Assembly (NCBI GenBank): GCA_021186555.1
Contig: JAJKFL010000011.1
Location: 38,664,995-38,728,994, forward strand
DNA: 64,000 bases
Reading direction: 5' to 3'
Source: Reticulitermes speratus
Taxonomy: Eukaryota; Arthropoda; Insecta; Blattodea; Rhinotermitidae
A program made the translations under genes and the position numbers. Positions 22,534 through 34,671 of this stretch are shown one piece after another. The stretch's first letter is position 1. Each line of letters begins with the position of its first letter. The notes under the pieces were generated by a model that made no database searches, was not told the origin of the DNA, and saw only the letters and a program-made list of their open reading frames with translations.

Positions 22534-23492
22534 ATTTTGATGACGGAGACACCGACAGTTGCTGTGAATATTGAGAACGAGTGTTGTAGGGGAATGGCGG
22601 GTAATGCGACCTGGTCGGGCAGTAAGGAATATCACAGTTTGGTCAAGTTGTGTGTCGCACCGCACTGGCACGTTAAGTAACGTGCTACAATACGGCCATG
22701 TTGTGCCACGTGTAGGTGTGTTATTAGGGTCGTAGGCAGCCAAGTTGCATTTGTGACCTGAAAAAATTAACAAGCAAATTACAGACCCTGTACGTAGTGA
22801 CATCACACACAAACATTCCTAAGGTGTTCTTATGTGTCATCCTGTCAGGCAGTTAGTCAACAAATCGGTCAACGTTGGTCGTGAAGTCAATCAACCAATC
22901 CCGGAAATCAGCCAGTTTCGCCTTGGATTAAGTCAGGTTGATGATTGGTCGCTCAATTAACCTGTCTGTCTGTCAGACACGGTGTCGGCCCATTTTATGG
23001 GCTACGTAATTTGTGGGCCGTTGTAGTCGCACGCTCTGAGCTCCTTTGTGCCTCTCTACAAATAAATTGAGCCAGCCGGAAGATAGAGTGCGATTGATTG
23101 CCTGCACAGAACAGGGCGCGCTGTTTCGATTTTGATTTATTCATGCACTCTCGGATTTATTTTGCCTTCTGTTTATGTGAATCCCCGGTCGCTAGGCAAC
23201 GCCGTGCATTGACGGCAGTCGTCATGTCCCTGCCGATGACTAACAGTCGAGCTCTGATACAGAACTCGCAGCAGTTCGGTTGCGTTTTGTTCAAGAAGCC
23301 GTAACTACGTTTAAACTACGTCCACATGCTGTTGATATCGTGAGAGCAGAAGTGAGCTACGTCGCCTGATTTGTGTATTGGGGTGCAACGTTGTGTAATG
23401 AGCACAAGTGTGACGTAACACAGAAGGTTCTGTAATGAGGGGTTGTGTCTTTTTATGAGTACTGTGAGGTGTATTAAATAGACATAGGTTAG
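22534..23492. other. Unassigned DNA; RFX X-box-like site at 23187-23200
   Basis: GGTCGCTAGGCAAC fits the X-box pattern of RFX factors (GTNRCC, 0-3 bases, RGYAAC) loosely. No gene is recognised in the ORFs around it. Confidence 0.35.
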
Positions 23493-23978
23493 ACCACGAT
23501 AAGTCGGTCCCTGTCACCACGATAAGTCGGTCCCTGTCACCATATTAAGTCGGTCTCTGTCACCACGATAATTCGGTCCCTGTCACCATATTAAGTCGGT
23601 CCCTGTCACCACGATAATTCGGTCCCTGTCACCATATTAAGTCGGTCCCTGTCACCACGATAATTCGGTCCCTGTCACCATATTAAGTCGGTCCCTGTCA
23701 CCACGATAATTCGGTCCCTGTCACCATATTAAGTCGGTCTCTGTCACCATGATGTCGGTCCCTGTCACCACGATAAGTCGGTCCCTGTCACTGTGATAAG
23801 TCGGTCCCTGTCACCACGATAAGTCGGTCCCTGTCACCGTGATAGTCGGTCCCTGTCACCGTGATAAGTCGGTCCCTGTCACCACGATAAGTCGGTCCCT
23901 GTCACCGTGATAAGTCGGTCCCTGTCACCACGATAAGTCGGTCCCTGTCACCGTGATAAGTCGGTCCCTGTCACCACG
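23493..23978. repeat. Tandem array, 23-bp unit, about 21 copies
   Basis: Unit ACCACGATAAGTCGGTCCCT plus GTC. In the first half, CACGATAATTCGG and CATATTAAGTCGG variants alternate, giving a two-unit higher-order repeat. In the second half CACGATAAG alternates with CGTGATAAG. Confidence 0.95.
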
Positions 23979-24730
23979 GCCTGGCGCGTTCTCGGATTGC
24001 GGATGGAGGAACGGCCTGTGGATATGGAGGGTAGCTGCGAATATATTGAATAAGCGGTCGTGGACAGCCGACAAGGGGTGGTCCTCCAGCTTGGTTGTTG
24101 AGCGAGGTACTAACAACTCCTCACTGTAAAAAAATTACCATGTTACGAAACACTTGACAAAACCTCGGACCTGGATGTATTCTTTGAGGGACAGGTGCCC
24201 AAGATTCACCCGACGCTGATCACTCAAGTGCATCTATTGCAGAGGTTAAGAATGAGTGGAGCTATACCTCTACTCCTCCTGTGTGCCTTCATTGCGTTGA
24301 TGTCAAATTTCTGCCCTTTGTCGTGCAGATTATGTGTCGCTTTGTTGAGCACGTAATTGTGTTGATTGCGGTACTGTTCCATTCGTACAGTCGGTAAAAC
24401 TGTCCGATGAAACACATCTGTAGGCTACGTGCTAACCCACATGGTGACCGTAGTGTGCCAGATAGGCCGCACGTCGTTACAGGACTATTGTAGACTGAAT
24501 GACAATCAGCATGTTGCTGGCCTGCTGTACAGAGCCATCTGTGTTTATCTCGCATTAGTTAACAGCATGAAATGATTTGCTATTATGCTATTGTAAACGT
24601 TTCTGTTTGCAATTTGATAATGGGTAAAGGTCACAGTAAATGGCGGTGTTAACTTGTTAACTGCAGGGTATAATTAAATGAATTTAGAGAGCTTGCAGTC
24701 ATTACTTGGCGGGCCTTAACTGCTGACACT
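23979..24730. other. Unassigned DNA
   Basis: No supported gene. Two overlapping minus-strand ORFs (24224-24415 and 24289-24555) have no motif. Confidence 0.4.
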
Positions 24731-27266
24731 GTACTGGTGACGTAACACTTAAATTGTACAGGGGACGTAACAAGTAAATGGTACTGGTGACGTAACACTT
24801 AAAGGGTACTGGTGACGTAACGCTTAAATTGTACAGGGGACGTAACACTTAAAGGGTACTGGTGACGTAACGCTTAAATGGTACTGGTGACAGTCATTCA
24901 TTCTGTAGTCTGTCTTACGACAGGTCCGTAGCCTCTTCATTCTGCAGTCTGTCTTACGACAGGTCCGTAGCCTCTTCCAAAGCGAGTTCTCCACAGGGTG
25001 CGATCTAGTGCTTCCTCTTTCAATTTCCAGTATCTTTTCTTTTCCTTAAGGTCATCCAGTAGCTGCTTACGTATTCTCCCTCATCGTCCCGTCATTTCTA
25101 TCCTTCCTTCTAACTTTCCTTCAATCACATGTTTCAGAAGGCAGTTTCTACACAAGATGTGACCAATCCAGTTAGCCTTTCTTCTGTTTATTGTATGTAG
25201 GATAATGGTACTGGTGACGTAACACTTAAATTGTACAGGTGACGTAACAAGTAAATGGTACTGGTGACGTAACACTTAAAGGGTACTGGTGACGTAACGC
25301 TTAAATGGTACTGGTGACGTAACACTTAAAGGTACTGGTGACGGAACACTTAAATTGTACAGGGGACGTAACAAATAAATGGTACTGGTGACGTAACATT
25401 TAAAGGGTACTGGTGACGTAACGCTTAAATGGTACTGGTAACGTAACACTTAAAGGTACTGGTGACGGAACACTTAAACGGTACTGGTGACGGAACACTT
25501 AAACGGTACTGGTGACGGAACACTTAAACGTTACTAGTGACGGAACACTTAAACGGTACTGGTGACGGAACACTTAAATTGTACTGGGGACGTAACAAGT
25601 AAATGGTACTGGTGACGGAACACTTAAATTGTACAGGGACGTAACAAGTAAATGGTACTGGTGACGTAACATTTAAAGGGTACTGGTGACGTAACGCTTA
25701 AATGGTACTGGTAACGTAACACTTAAAGGTACTGGTGACGGAAAACTTAAACGGTACTGGTGACGGAACACTTAAACGGTACTGGTGACGGAACACTTAA
25801 ACGGTACTGGTGACGGAACACTTAAACGTTACTAGTGACGGAACACTTAAACGGTACTGGTGACGGAACACTTAAATTGTACTGGGGACCTAAAACGTAA
25901 ACGATACTGATGACGTAACACTTAAACGGTACTGGTGACGGAACACTTAAACGGTACTGGTGACGGAACACTTAAATTGTACTGGGGACGTAAAACTTAA
26001 ATGGTACTGGTGACGTAACACTTAAAGGGTACTGGTGACGTAACGCTTAAATGGCACTGGTGACGTAACGCTTAAATGGTACTGGTGACGGAACACTTAA
26101 ATTGTGGTGGTGACGTAACACTTAAATTGTACTGGGGACGTAAAACTTAAATGGTACTGGTGACGTAACACTTAAAGGGTATTGGTGACGTAACGCTTAA
26201 ATGGCACTGGTGACGTAACGCTTAAATGGTACTGGTGACGGAACACTTAAATTGTACTGGTGACGTAACACTTAAATTGTACTGGGGACGTAACACTTAA
26301 ATTGTACTGGGGACGTAAAACTTAAATGGTACTGGTGACGTAACGCTTAAAGGGTACTGGTGACGTAACGCTTAAATGGCACTGGTGACGTAACGCTTAA
26401 ATTGTACTGGTGACGTAAAACTTAAATTGTACTGGGGACGTAAAACTTAAATGGTACTGGTGACGTAACGCTTAAATGGCACTGGTGACGTAAAACTTAA
26501 ATGGTACTGGTAACGTAACACTTAAAGGTACTGGTCACGTAACGCTTAAATGGTACTTGTGACGTAACGCTTAAATGGCACTGGTGACGTAAAACTTAAA
26601 TGGTACTGGTGACGTAACACTTAAGGGTACTGGTGACGTAACGCTTAAATGGCACTGGTGCGTAACGCTTAAATGGTACTGGTGACGGAACGCTTAAATG
26701 GTACTGGTGACGTAACGCTTAAATGGCACTGGTGCGTAACGCTTAAATGGTACTGGTGACGGAACACTTAAGGGTACTGGTGACGTAACGCTTAAATGGC
26801 ACTGGTGCGTAACGCTTAAATGGTACTGGTGACGGAACACTTAAATTGTACTGGGGACGTAAAACTTAAATGGTACTGGGGACATAAAACTTAAATGGTA
26901 CTGGTGACGTAACACTTAAGGGTACTGGTGACGTAACGCTTAAGGGTACTGGTGACGTAACGCTTAAATGGCACTGGTGCGTAACGCTTAAATGGTACTG
27001 GTGACGTAACACTTAAGGGTACTGGTGACGTAACGCTTAAATGGCACTGGTGCGTAACGCTTAAATGGTACTGGTGACGGAACACTTAAATTGTACTGGG
27101 GACGTAAAACTTAAATGGTACTGGGGACATAAAACTTAAATGGTACTGGTGACGTAACGCTTAAATGGCACTGGTGACGTAACGCTTAAATGGTACTGGT
27201 GACGTAACGCTTAAATGGTACTGGTGACGTAACGCTTAAACGGTACTTGTGACGTAACGCTTAAAC
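24731..27266. repeat. Tandem array, 25-bp unit, about 85-90 copies, interrupted
   Basis: Unit GGTACTGGTGACGTAACGCT plus TAAAT. Common variants are GTGACGGAACACTT, GGGGACGTAAAACTT and GGTGCGTAACGC. The array is split by the non-LTR fragment at 24895-25204. Most units keep TGACGTAA, which matches a bZIP (ATF/CREB-like) half-site consensus; this may be coincidence. Confidence 0.95.
24895..25204 (-). mobile_element. Non-LTR retrotransposon 3' fragment inside the 25-bp array
   Basis: Minus strand encodes a stretch with INRRKANWIGHILCRN and HVIEGKLEGRIEMTGR, the same C-terminal region as 44655-45083. Its 3' end carries two copies of a 39-bp unit (GTCTGTCTTACGACAGGTCC in the minus sense). That unit is expanded to about 21 copies at 45044-45863. 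Confidence 0.85.
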
Positions 27267-27821
27267 CTGGAGATAAAAATACTCGCACATTATTTTGTAC
27301 CTCTTTGTGCTGACAACAGAGGGCCTTAGTACACTGTTGCCTTAAATGTGACGTGGTATTGCACAACAAACTTAATGGATTTGATGTTAAAATGTTCATA
27401 CAGAGTCCTTACTTTATCTGACAACTGTCGATTGTCACTTCCTGTCGGCTCACTTATACTAACGTAGCCTACTCAGTCGACAACACGCACGCGCGGAGGA
27501 ATATCGGCTTGAAGTGAAAACGGTATTTGTCAGTTAAAATAATGTGCTTGTATCTCTTCTTTTTCACTTCATGGTTCATGATTTATTGAACGACGCTGTC
27601 AGTAGCTCAGAATGTGTAGTGTCACATATTTGGAAGAGCGAATAATGAATGGGAAGGGATGTGTAAGGAAGCGGTCGTGATGTTGAGGCAGAGTGGCCAA
27701 CTGTCACGGGGAAAAATTGATTTCGAGAGCTGCAGAATACGAAGCAGGAGTGCCAACCATGTCATGTTGCACGAGTCGTTACTGTCTGTCAGACTGTCCA
27801 CTGTGTGTGGCCGTTTGCTAT
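27267..27821. other. Unassigned DNA
   Basis: Nothing recognised. ORFs beginning here (27659, 27693) soon enter the 54-bp array. Confidence 0.4.
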
Positions 27822-30739
27822 GTGCAGTGCAGATCTGCAGCAGCGTGCAGCCTGTATCAAATAGGCTGTCTTCCAGCGCAGTGCAGATCTACAGCAGCGT
27901 GCAGCCTGTATCAAATAGGCTGTCTTCCAGCGCAGTGCAGATCTACAGCAGCGTGCAGCCTGTATCAAATAGGCTGTCTTCCAGCGCAGTGCAGATCTGC
28001 AGGCAGCGTGCAGCCTGCATCAAATAGGCTGTCTTCCAGCGCAGTGCAGATCTACAGCAGCGTGCAGCCTGTATCAAATAGGCTGTCTTCCAGCGCAGTG
28101 CAGATCTACAGCAGCGTGCAGCCTGTATCAAATAGGCTGTCTTCCAGCGCAGTGCAGATCTACAGCAGCGTGCAGCCTGTTCAAATAGGCTGTCTTCCAG
28201 CGCAGTGCAGATCTACAGCAGCGTGCAGCCTGTATCAAATAGGCTGTCTTCCAGCGCAGTGCAGATCTACTGCAGCGTGCAGCCTGTATCAAATAGGCTG
28301 TCTTCCAGCGCAGTGCAGATCTACAGCAGCGTGCAGCCTGTATCAAATAGGCTGTCTTCCAGCGCAGTGCAGATCTACAGCAGCGTGCAGCCTGTATCAA
28401 ATAGGCTGTCTTCCAGCGCAGTGCAGATCTACAGCAGCGTGCAGCCTGTATCAAATAGGCTGTCTTCCAGCGCAGTGCAGATCTGCAGCAGCGTGCAGCC
28501 TGTATCAAATAGGCTGTCTTCCAGCGCAGTGCAGATCTGCAGCAGCGTGCAGCCTGTATCAAATAGGCTGTCTTCCAGCGCAGTGCAGAACTGCAGCAGC
28601 GTGCAGTCTGTATCAAATAGGCTGTCTTCCAGCGCAGTGCAGAACTGCAGCAGCGTGCAGCCTGTATCAAATAGGCTGTCTTCCAGCGCAGTGCAGATCT
28701 GCAGCAGCGTGCAGCCTGTATCAAATAGGCTGTCTTCCAGCGCAGTGCAGATCTGCAGCAGCGTGCAGCCTGTATCAAATAGGCTGTCTTCCAGCGCAGT
28801 GCAGATCTGCAGCAGCGTGCAGCCTGTATCAAATAGGCTGTCTTCCAGCGCAGTGCAGATCTGCAGCAGCGTGCAGCCTGTATCAAATAGGCTGTCTTCC
28901 AGCGCAGTGCAGAACTGCAGCAGCGTGCAGCCTGTATCAAATAGGCTGCCTTCCAGCGCAGTGCAGATCTGCAGCAGCGTGCAGCCTGTATCAAATAGGC
29001 TGTCTTCCAGCGCAGTGCAGAACTGCAGCAGCGTGCAGCCTGCATCAAATAGGCTGTCTTCCAGCGCAGTGCAGAACTGCAGCAGCGTGCAGCCTGTATC
29101 AAATAGGCTGTCTTCCAGCGCAGTGCAGAACTGCAGCAGCGTGCAGCCTGCATCAAATAGGCTGTCTTCCAGCGCAGTGCAGAACTGCAGCAGCGTGCAG
29201 CCTGTATCAAATAGGCTGTCTTCCAGCGCAGTGCAGAACTGCAGCAGCGTGCAGCCTGTATCAAATAGGCTGCCTTCCAGCGCAGTGCAGAACTGCAGCA
29301 GCGTGCAGCCTGTATCAAATAGGCTGCCTTCCAGCGCAGTGCAGAACTGCAGCAGCGTGCAGCCTGTATCAAATAGGCTGTCTTCCAGCGCAGTGCAGAA
29401 CTGCAGCAGCGTGCAGCCTGTATCAAATAGGCTGTCTTCCAGCGCAGTGCAGATCTGCAGCAGCGTGCAGCCTGTATCAAATAGGCTGCCTTCCAGCGCA
29501 GTGCAGAACTGCAGCAGCGTGCAGCCTGTATCAAATAGGCTGTCTTCCAGCGCAGTGCAGATCTACAGCAGCGTGCAGCCTGTATCAAATAGGCTGTCTT
29601 CCAGCGCAGTGCAGATCTGCAGCAGCGTGCAGCCTGTATCAAATAGGCTGTCTTCGAGCGCAGTGCAGAACTGCAGCAGCGTGCAGCCTGTATCAAATAG
29701 GCTGTCTTCCAGCGCAGTGCAGATCTACAGCAGCGTGCAGCCTGTATCAAATAGGCTGTCTTCCAGCGCAGTGCAGATCTGCAGCAGCGTGCAACCTGTA
29801 TCAAATAGGCTGTCTTCGAGCGCAGTGCAGAACTGCAGCAGCGTGCAGCCTGTATCAAATAGGCTGTCTTCCAGCGCAGTGCAGATCTACAGCAGCGTGC
29901 AGCCTGTATCAAATAGGCTGTCTTCCAGCGCAGTGCAGATCTGCAGCAGCGTGCAGCCTGTATCAAATAGGCTGTCTTCCAGCGCAGTGCAGATCTGCAG
30001 CAGCGTGCAGCCTGTATCAAATAGGCTGTCTTCCAGCGCAGTGCAGATCTGCAGCAGCGTGCAGCCTGTATCAAATAGGCTGTCTTCCAGCGCAGTGCAG
30101 AACTGCAGCAGCGTGCAGCCTGTATCAAATAGGCTGTCTTCCAGCGCAGTGCAGATCTGCAGCAGCGTGCAGCCTGTATCAAATAGGCTGTCTTCCAGCG
30201 CAGTGCAGATCAGCAGCAGCGTGCAGCCTGTATCAAATAAGCTGTCTTCCAGCGCAGTGCAGATCTGCAGCAGCGTGCAGCCTGTATCAAATAGGCTGTC
30301 TTCCAGCGCAGTGCAGAACTGCAGCAGCGTGCAGCCTGTATCAAATAGGCTGTCTTCCAGCGCAGTGCAGATCTGCAGCAGCGTGCAGCCTGTATCAAAT
30401 AGGCTGTCTTCCAGCGCAGATGCAGATCTGCAGCAGCGTGCAGCCCTGCATCAAATAGGCTGTCTTCCAGCGCAGTGCAGAACTGCAGCAGCGTGCAGCC
30501 TGTAATCAAATAGGCTGCCTTCCAGCGCAGTGCAGACTGCAGCAGCGTGCAGCCTTATCAAATAGGCTGTCTTCCAGCGCAGTGCAGAACTGCAGCAGCG
30601 TGCAGCCTGTATCAAATAGGCTGCCTTCCAGCGCAGTGCAGATCTGCAGCAGCGTGCAGCCTGTATCAAATAGGCTGTCTTCCAGCGCAGTGCAGATCTG
30701 CAGCAGCGTGCAGCCTGTATCAAATAGGCTGTCTTCCAT
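27822..30739. repeat. Tandem array, 54-bp unit, about 54 copies
   Basis: Unit contains GTGCAGCCTGTATCAAATAG, GCTGTCTTCCAGCGCAGTGC and AGATCTGCAGCAGC, period 54 (28441 to 28495). Three main variants occur at one site: AGATCTACAG (mostly early), AGATCTGCAG and AGAACTGCAG (mostly middle). Because 54 is a multiple of three and the unit lacks stops in several frames, ORFs of 921 and 766 codons (plus) and 684 codons (minus) result. I see no signal peptide, domain or codon bias that would favour any of them as a gene. Confidence 0.95.
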
Positions 30740-31636
30740 TTACGAAATTCGTTCTCCACAAAATTGCTCCAATAAATAGAACGTAACTGCTAAAGCAGGT
30801 ACTATGCAGTAAATTTACTGGCCCTTGCGTAATTGCAGGGGTGAACAAGATGTGACTTTTCGTGAGGTCTCGTACGTTGAAAGTGGCCTTTGATTACGAT
30901 CTTCCGGGAAGTAATTTGGTAGATGGTATCGACGTTTCGGGGAACCTGCTGCCTTCTGCGTCAGGTAGTTTGGTAGATATTCATCAAGTTTTTTGGAGAA
31001 ACTGCTGTCTCCATCTGCTATTTTCCTCTCAAATTTTGCTGCCTCTCTACCAAAGTACACGGCGTCACAGCCTGAAATGCCGTAGCCTGATCTTTACACT
31101 GACCGCAGTAATGACTTAAAGTGTCACAGTCGCTGTGTTATTGTGATATTGAATTGGGAAGAATTTATGTGGAATTGGTCGGGGCCTACTTTAGGATATT
31201 CTAGTATTTGCTTGGAGTTTCTTGGGAGAATCACGACAATGATTTGTCATTATAAGTGATACACGGACAGATAGCAATTTCACAGTTTCACCGCTACAGT
31301 AACCTGCCTGGTGTTTTCGGAAGGGAACTTATACGAACCTTGGCCGAGACCACCTACACTGCCTGAGTATCTTCGTGGTCTTCTTCAGTCCCTCCTGGAA
31401 AATTCCGCGATACTACGCCCAGTAGGCCACGACCACTTCACTCCTTATCCTTTCCAATTCATCATTCGCCCTATTATTAATCGCTGTATAATCTTCTGTG
31501 CTGTTAGTGTCGTTAAATAAGCAACAAAAGTATCTTCATGCTGTAACAACCGTAGTTGGTCTGACGTCATAGAGCTAGTGTGTGAATGTAGCTGTTTCAG
31601 AGTGTAACGGCGTTACGTTAAAATGTCGAATATTAG
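30740..31636. other. Unassigned DNA
   Basis: About 0.9 kb without recognised gene or repeat. Overlapping ORFs on both strands (30815-31060 minus, 30862-31119 plus, 31311-31520 plus) lack motifs. Confidence 0.4.
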
Positions 31637-31697
31637 AATTGAATTATTTGTACCAACAGATGCACTAAGTGCATTTGTTGGTACAAATAATTCAATT
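31637..31697. mobile_element. 61-bp palindrome (hairpin element)
   Basis: Arms ATTGAATTATTTGTACCAAC then AGATGCACT and the complement AGTGCATTTGTTGGTACAAA, with one or two mismatches. Eight bases downstream is AGATGCACGTTGGA, the same box that follows related palindromes at 43769-44109 and 62491-62814. Confidence 0.8.
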
Positions 31698-31792
31698 ATA
31701 AAAAGATGCACGTTGGATATAAAGTGAAATTTGTCGAATATTCGTTGTCTTATGTGGAGTGAGAAATGATAGCGGGAGATTGTGAAATATAT

Positions 31793-33581
31793 AACACGAA
31801 ATAGGAATACAGCAGTATCCTAACATGAAGTAGGAATACAGCAGTTTCCTAACATGAAGTAGGAATACAGCAGTTTCCTAACATGAAGTAGGAATACAGC
31901 AGTTTCCTAACATGAAGTAGGAATACAGCAGTTTCCTAACATGAAGTAGGAATACAGCAGTTTCCTAACATGAAGTAGGAATACAGCAGTTTCCTAACAC
32001 GAAGTAGGAATACAGCAGTATCCTAACACGAAATAGGAATACAGCAGTATCGTAACATGAAGTAGGAATACAGCAGTTTCCTAACATGAAGTAGGAATAC
32101 AGCAGTTTCCTAACACGAAGTAGGAATACAGCAGTATCCTAACACGAAATAGGAATACAGCAGTATCCTAACACGAAGTAGGAATACAGCAGTTTCCTAA
32201 CACGAAGTAGGAATACAGCAGTATCCTAACATGAAGTAGGAATACAGCAGTATCCTAACACGAAGTAGGAATACAGCAGTATCCTAACATGAAGTAGGAA
32301 TACAGCAGTTTCCTAACATGAAGTAGGAATAAAGCAGTTTCCTAACACGAAGTAGGAATACAGCAGTATCCTAACACGAAATAGGAATACAGCAGTATCC
32401 TAACACGAAGTAGGAATACAGCAGTTTCCTAACATGAAGTAGGAATACAGCAGTTTCCTAACATGAAGTAGGAATACAGCAGTTTCCTAACATGAAGTAG
32501 GAATACAGCAGTTTCCTAACACGAAGTAGGAATACAGCAGTTTCCTAACACGAAATAGGAATACAGCAGTATCCTAACATGAAGTAGGAATACAGCAGTT
32601 TCCTAACATGAAGTAGGAATACAGCAGTTTCCTAACATGAAGTAGGAATACAGCAGTTTCCTAACACGAAATAGGAATACAGCAGTATCCTAACACGAAG
32701 TAGGAATACAGCAGTTTCCTAACACGAAGTAGGAATACAGCAGTATCCTAACATGAAGTAGGAATACAGCAGTATCCTAACACGAAGTAGGAATACAGCA
32801 GTATCCTAACACGAAGTAGGAATACAGCAGTTTCCTAACATGAAGTAGGAATACAGCAGTTTCCTAACACGAAGTAGGAATACAGCAGTATCCTAACACG
32901 AAATAGGAATACAGCAGTATCCTAACACGAAGTAGGAATACAGCAGTTTCCTAACACGAAGTAGGAATACAGCAGTATCCTAACACGAAATAGGAATACA
33001 GCAGTATCGTAACATGAAGTAGGAATACAGCAGTTTCCTAACACGAAGTAGGAATACAGCAGTATCCTAACACGAAATAGGAATACAGCAGTATCCTAAC
33101 ATGAAGTAGGAATACAGCAGTTTCCTAACACGAAGTAGGAATACAGCAGTATCCTAACACGAAGTAGGAATACAGCAGTATCCTAACATGAAGTAGGAAT
33201 ACAGCAGTTTCCTAACACGAAGTAGGAATACAGCAGTATCCTAACACGAAATAGGAATACAGCAGTATCCTAACACGAAGTAGGAATACAGCAGTGTCCT
33301 AACATGAAGTAGGAATACAGCAGTTTCCTAACACGAAGTAGGAATACAGCAGTATCCTAACACGAAATAGGAATACAGCAGTATCCTAACACGAAGTAGG
33401 AATACAGCAGTATCCTAACATGAAGTAGGAATACAGTAGTATCCTAACACGAAGTAGGAAAACAGCAGTATCCTAACACGAAATAGGAATACAGCAGTAT
33501 CCTATCACGAAGTAGGAATACAATAGTATCCTAACATGAAGTAGGAATACAGCAGTATCCTAACACGAAGTAGGAACACAG
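31793..33581. repeat. Tandem array, 29-bp unit, about 61 copies
   Basis: Unit GAAGTAGGAATACAGCAGTT plus TCCTAACAC. Variable sites are GAAGT/GAAAT, CAGTTTCC/CAGTATCC and AACACG/AACATG. In every GAAAT unit I checked, the same unit continues with AGTATC, so variants are linked in blocks, as expected for higher-order amplification. Confidence 0.95.
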
Positions 33582-33599
33582 CTGTTCTTCGCCTTCGTA

Positions 33600-33713
33600 C
33601 TCATATGTAATCGAACTATAGGTGCCAGGTTACCTTGTTCGATGTTGTGACTAGGCTACGGACCTCACGGTTCGGTGTTCGAATCCCGAAACGGAGAAAA
33701 GATTTTTGTCTCT
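33600..33713 (+). mobile_element. tRNA-derived SINE, left part, split by the LTR element
   Basis: GACTAGGCTACGG (box-A position) and GTTCGAATCCCG (box B) form a tRNA-like head, followed by GGAGAAAAGATTTTTGTCTCT. The body resumes at 42416 after the LTR element, with CTCT present on both sides as target duplication. Confidence 0.65.
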
Positions 33714-34670
33714 TGTTATATATGCTGAACATACCCTAGTAGAGGTATTGCGTGTTATATTAGTGTGTCTATTACAGGTTATAAAGAGAATAGATAGAGG
33801 TATTACACATAGTATTGTAATGATAGAGGTGTTACACATAGGCATTGTAATGAGTCATTTAATTTTTCTTAATACTTTATTCATTGTACACGCATAAGGA
33901 ACCGTTTCAATTCAATATTGTGAAAGATACGGGCAATCAGTCTGTTATTCCAGACGATGTATTATTAGAAGAGGTTATAAGGGCATCATGACAAACAGGA
34001 AGGGAACAATATCCAATTTATGTTATTACGCCTGTGTGACAAGGTTTATTGTAATAGTTATCACATCTGTGTGACAGCACTCAAATTTATGCTTATTACG
34101 TATGGGTGACGAAGTTCATTATAATACTTTCAGTCTGACCCAAAACAATTAACTCTCTTAAATGTATTATGATATGAGGGTACCACGCCTGTACGGCAGC
34201 TGAGTCTAATTAAGGAGTGTGATAGTGTGAGAGACCTTAAACTGTAGTCTCTCACCCCTGACCTAAAAGAATGATAATTCTTTTAACGTTTGACGTAAAA
34301 CCCTAAAAGTAAATTGAAAGCAATTGTGTAAACTATAAGCAGTCGACTTCCAAACATTCTCATTATATTTAATTAAGAGGATATGTTGTAAGCCACGTCA
34401 GAGTTGAGATAAGATTAGACTAATCAACTATAAAAGCCTTGTTACTCAACCTGACGGGCACTCTTAGTCGCATTGTCAGTCTGGACGTCAGGCGGGCTAG
34501 ACCTGCCAGCAGCAGCAGCTACGAAATAAACCTTCTTCTGGCTTCATCATCAGTTGTTGTACTATAACCCTGAGCGAACACAACCTATCCGCTTTCCGCT
34601 CGGCAATCATTCAACCGTATCCACAAGCGAGGGCGCCTCAACGGACAACCTTCGGTTACCGGATACAACA
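33714..34670 (+). repeat. 5' LTR
   Basis: Begins TGTTATATATGCTGAACATA and ends GGTTACCGGATACAACA, with TG..CA ends. It is 957 bp against 979 bp for the 3' LTR. The first 180 bp differ by several indels and substitutions from the 3' LTR; the remainder differs by a few single-base changes, mainly homopolymer length. Confidence 0.93.
34429..34545 (+). promoter_or_regulatory. LTR core promoter and polyadenylation signal
   Basis: TATAAAAG at 34429-34436 is followed by an initiator-like TTAGTC at about 34464 and TCAGT at 34476-34480, and AATAAA lies at 34525-34530 with a GT-rich stretch downstream. The same elements occur in the 3' LTR (AATAAA at 42270-42275). The exact start site is inferred. Confidence 0.6.
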
Positions 34671-34671
34671 T

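Noticed and set aside
27693..30458. 921-codon ORF (and 766 plus, 684 minus)
   Set aside because: Open in several frames and on both strands because of the 54-bp period; kept only as a low-priority check in the findings.
30930..30975. Another hammerhead-like motif (GACGTTTCGGGG.. CTGCGTCAGG, minus)
   Set aside because: The core reads CTGACGCAG and helix II is not convincing; GAAAC alone is not enough.
31793..33581. CRISPR array
   Set aside because: Units are contiguous with no unique spacers, and the setting is clearly eukaryotic; the same holds for the other arrays.
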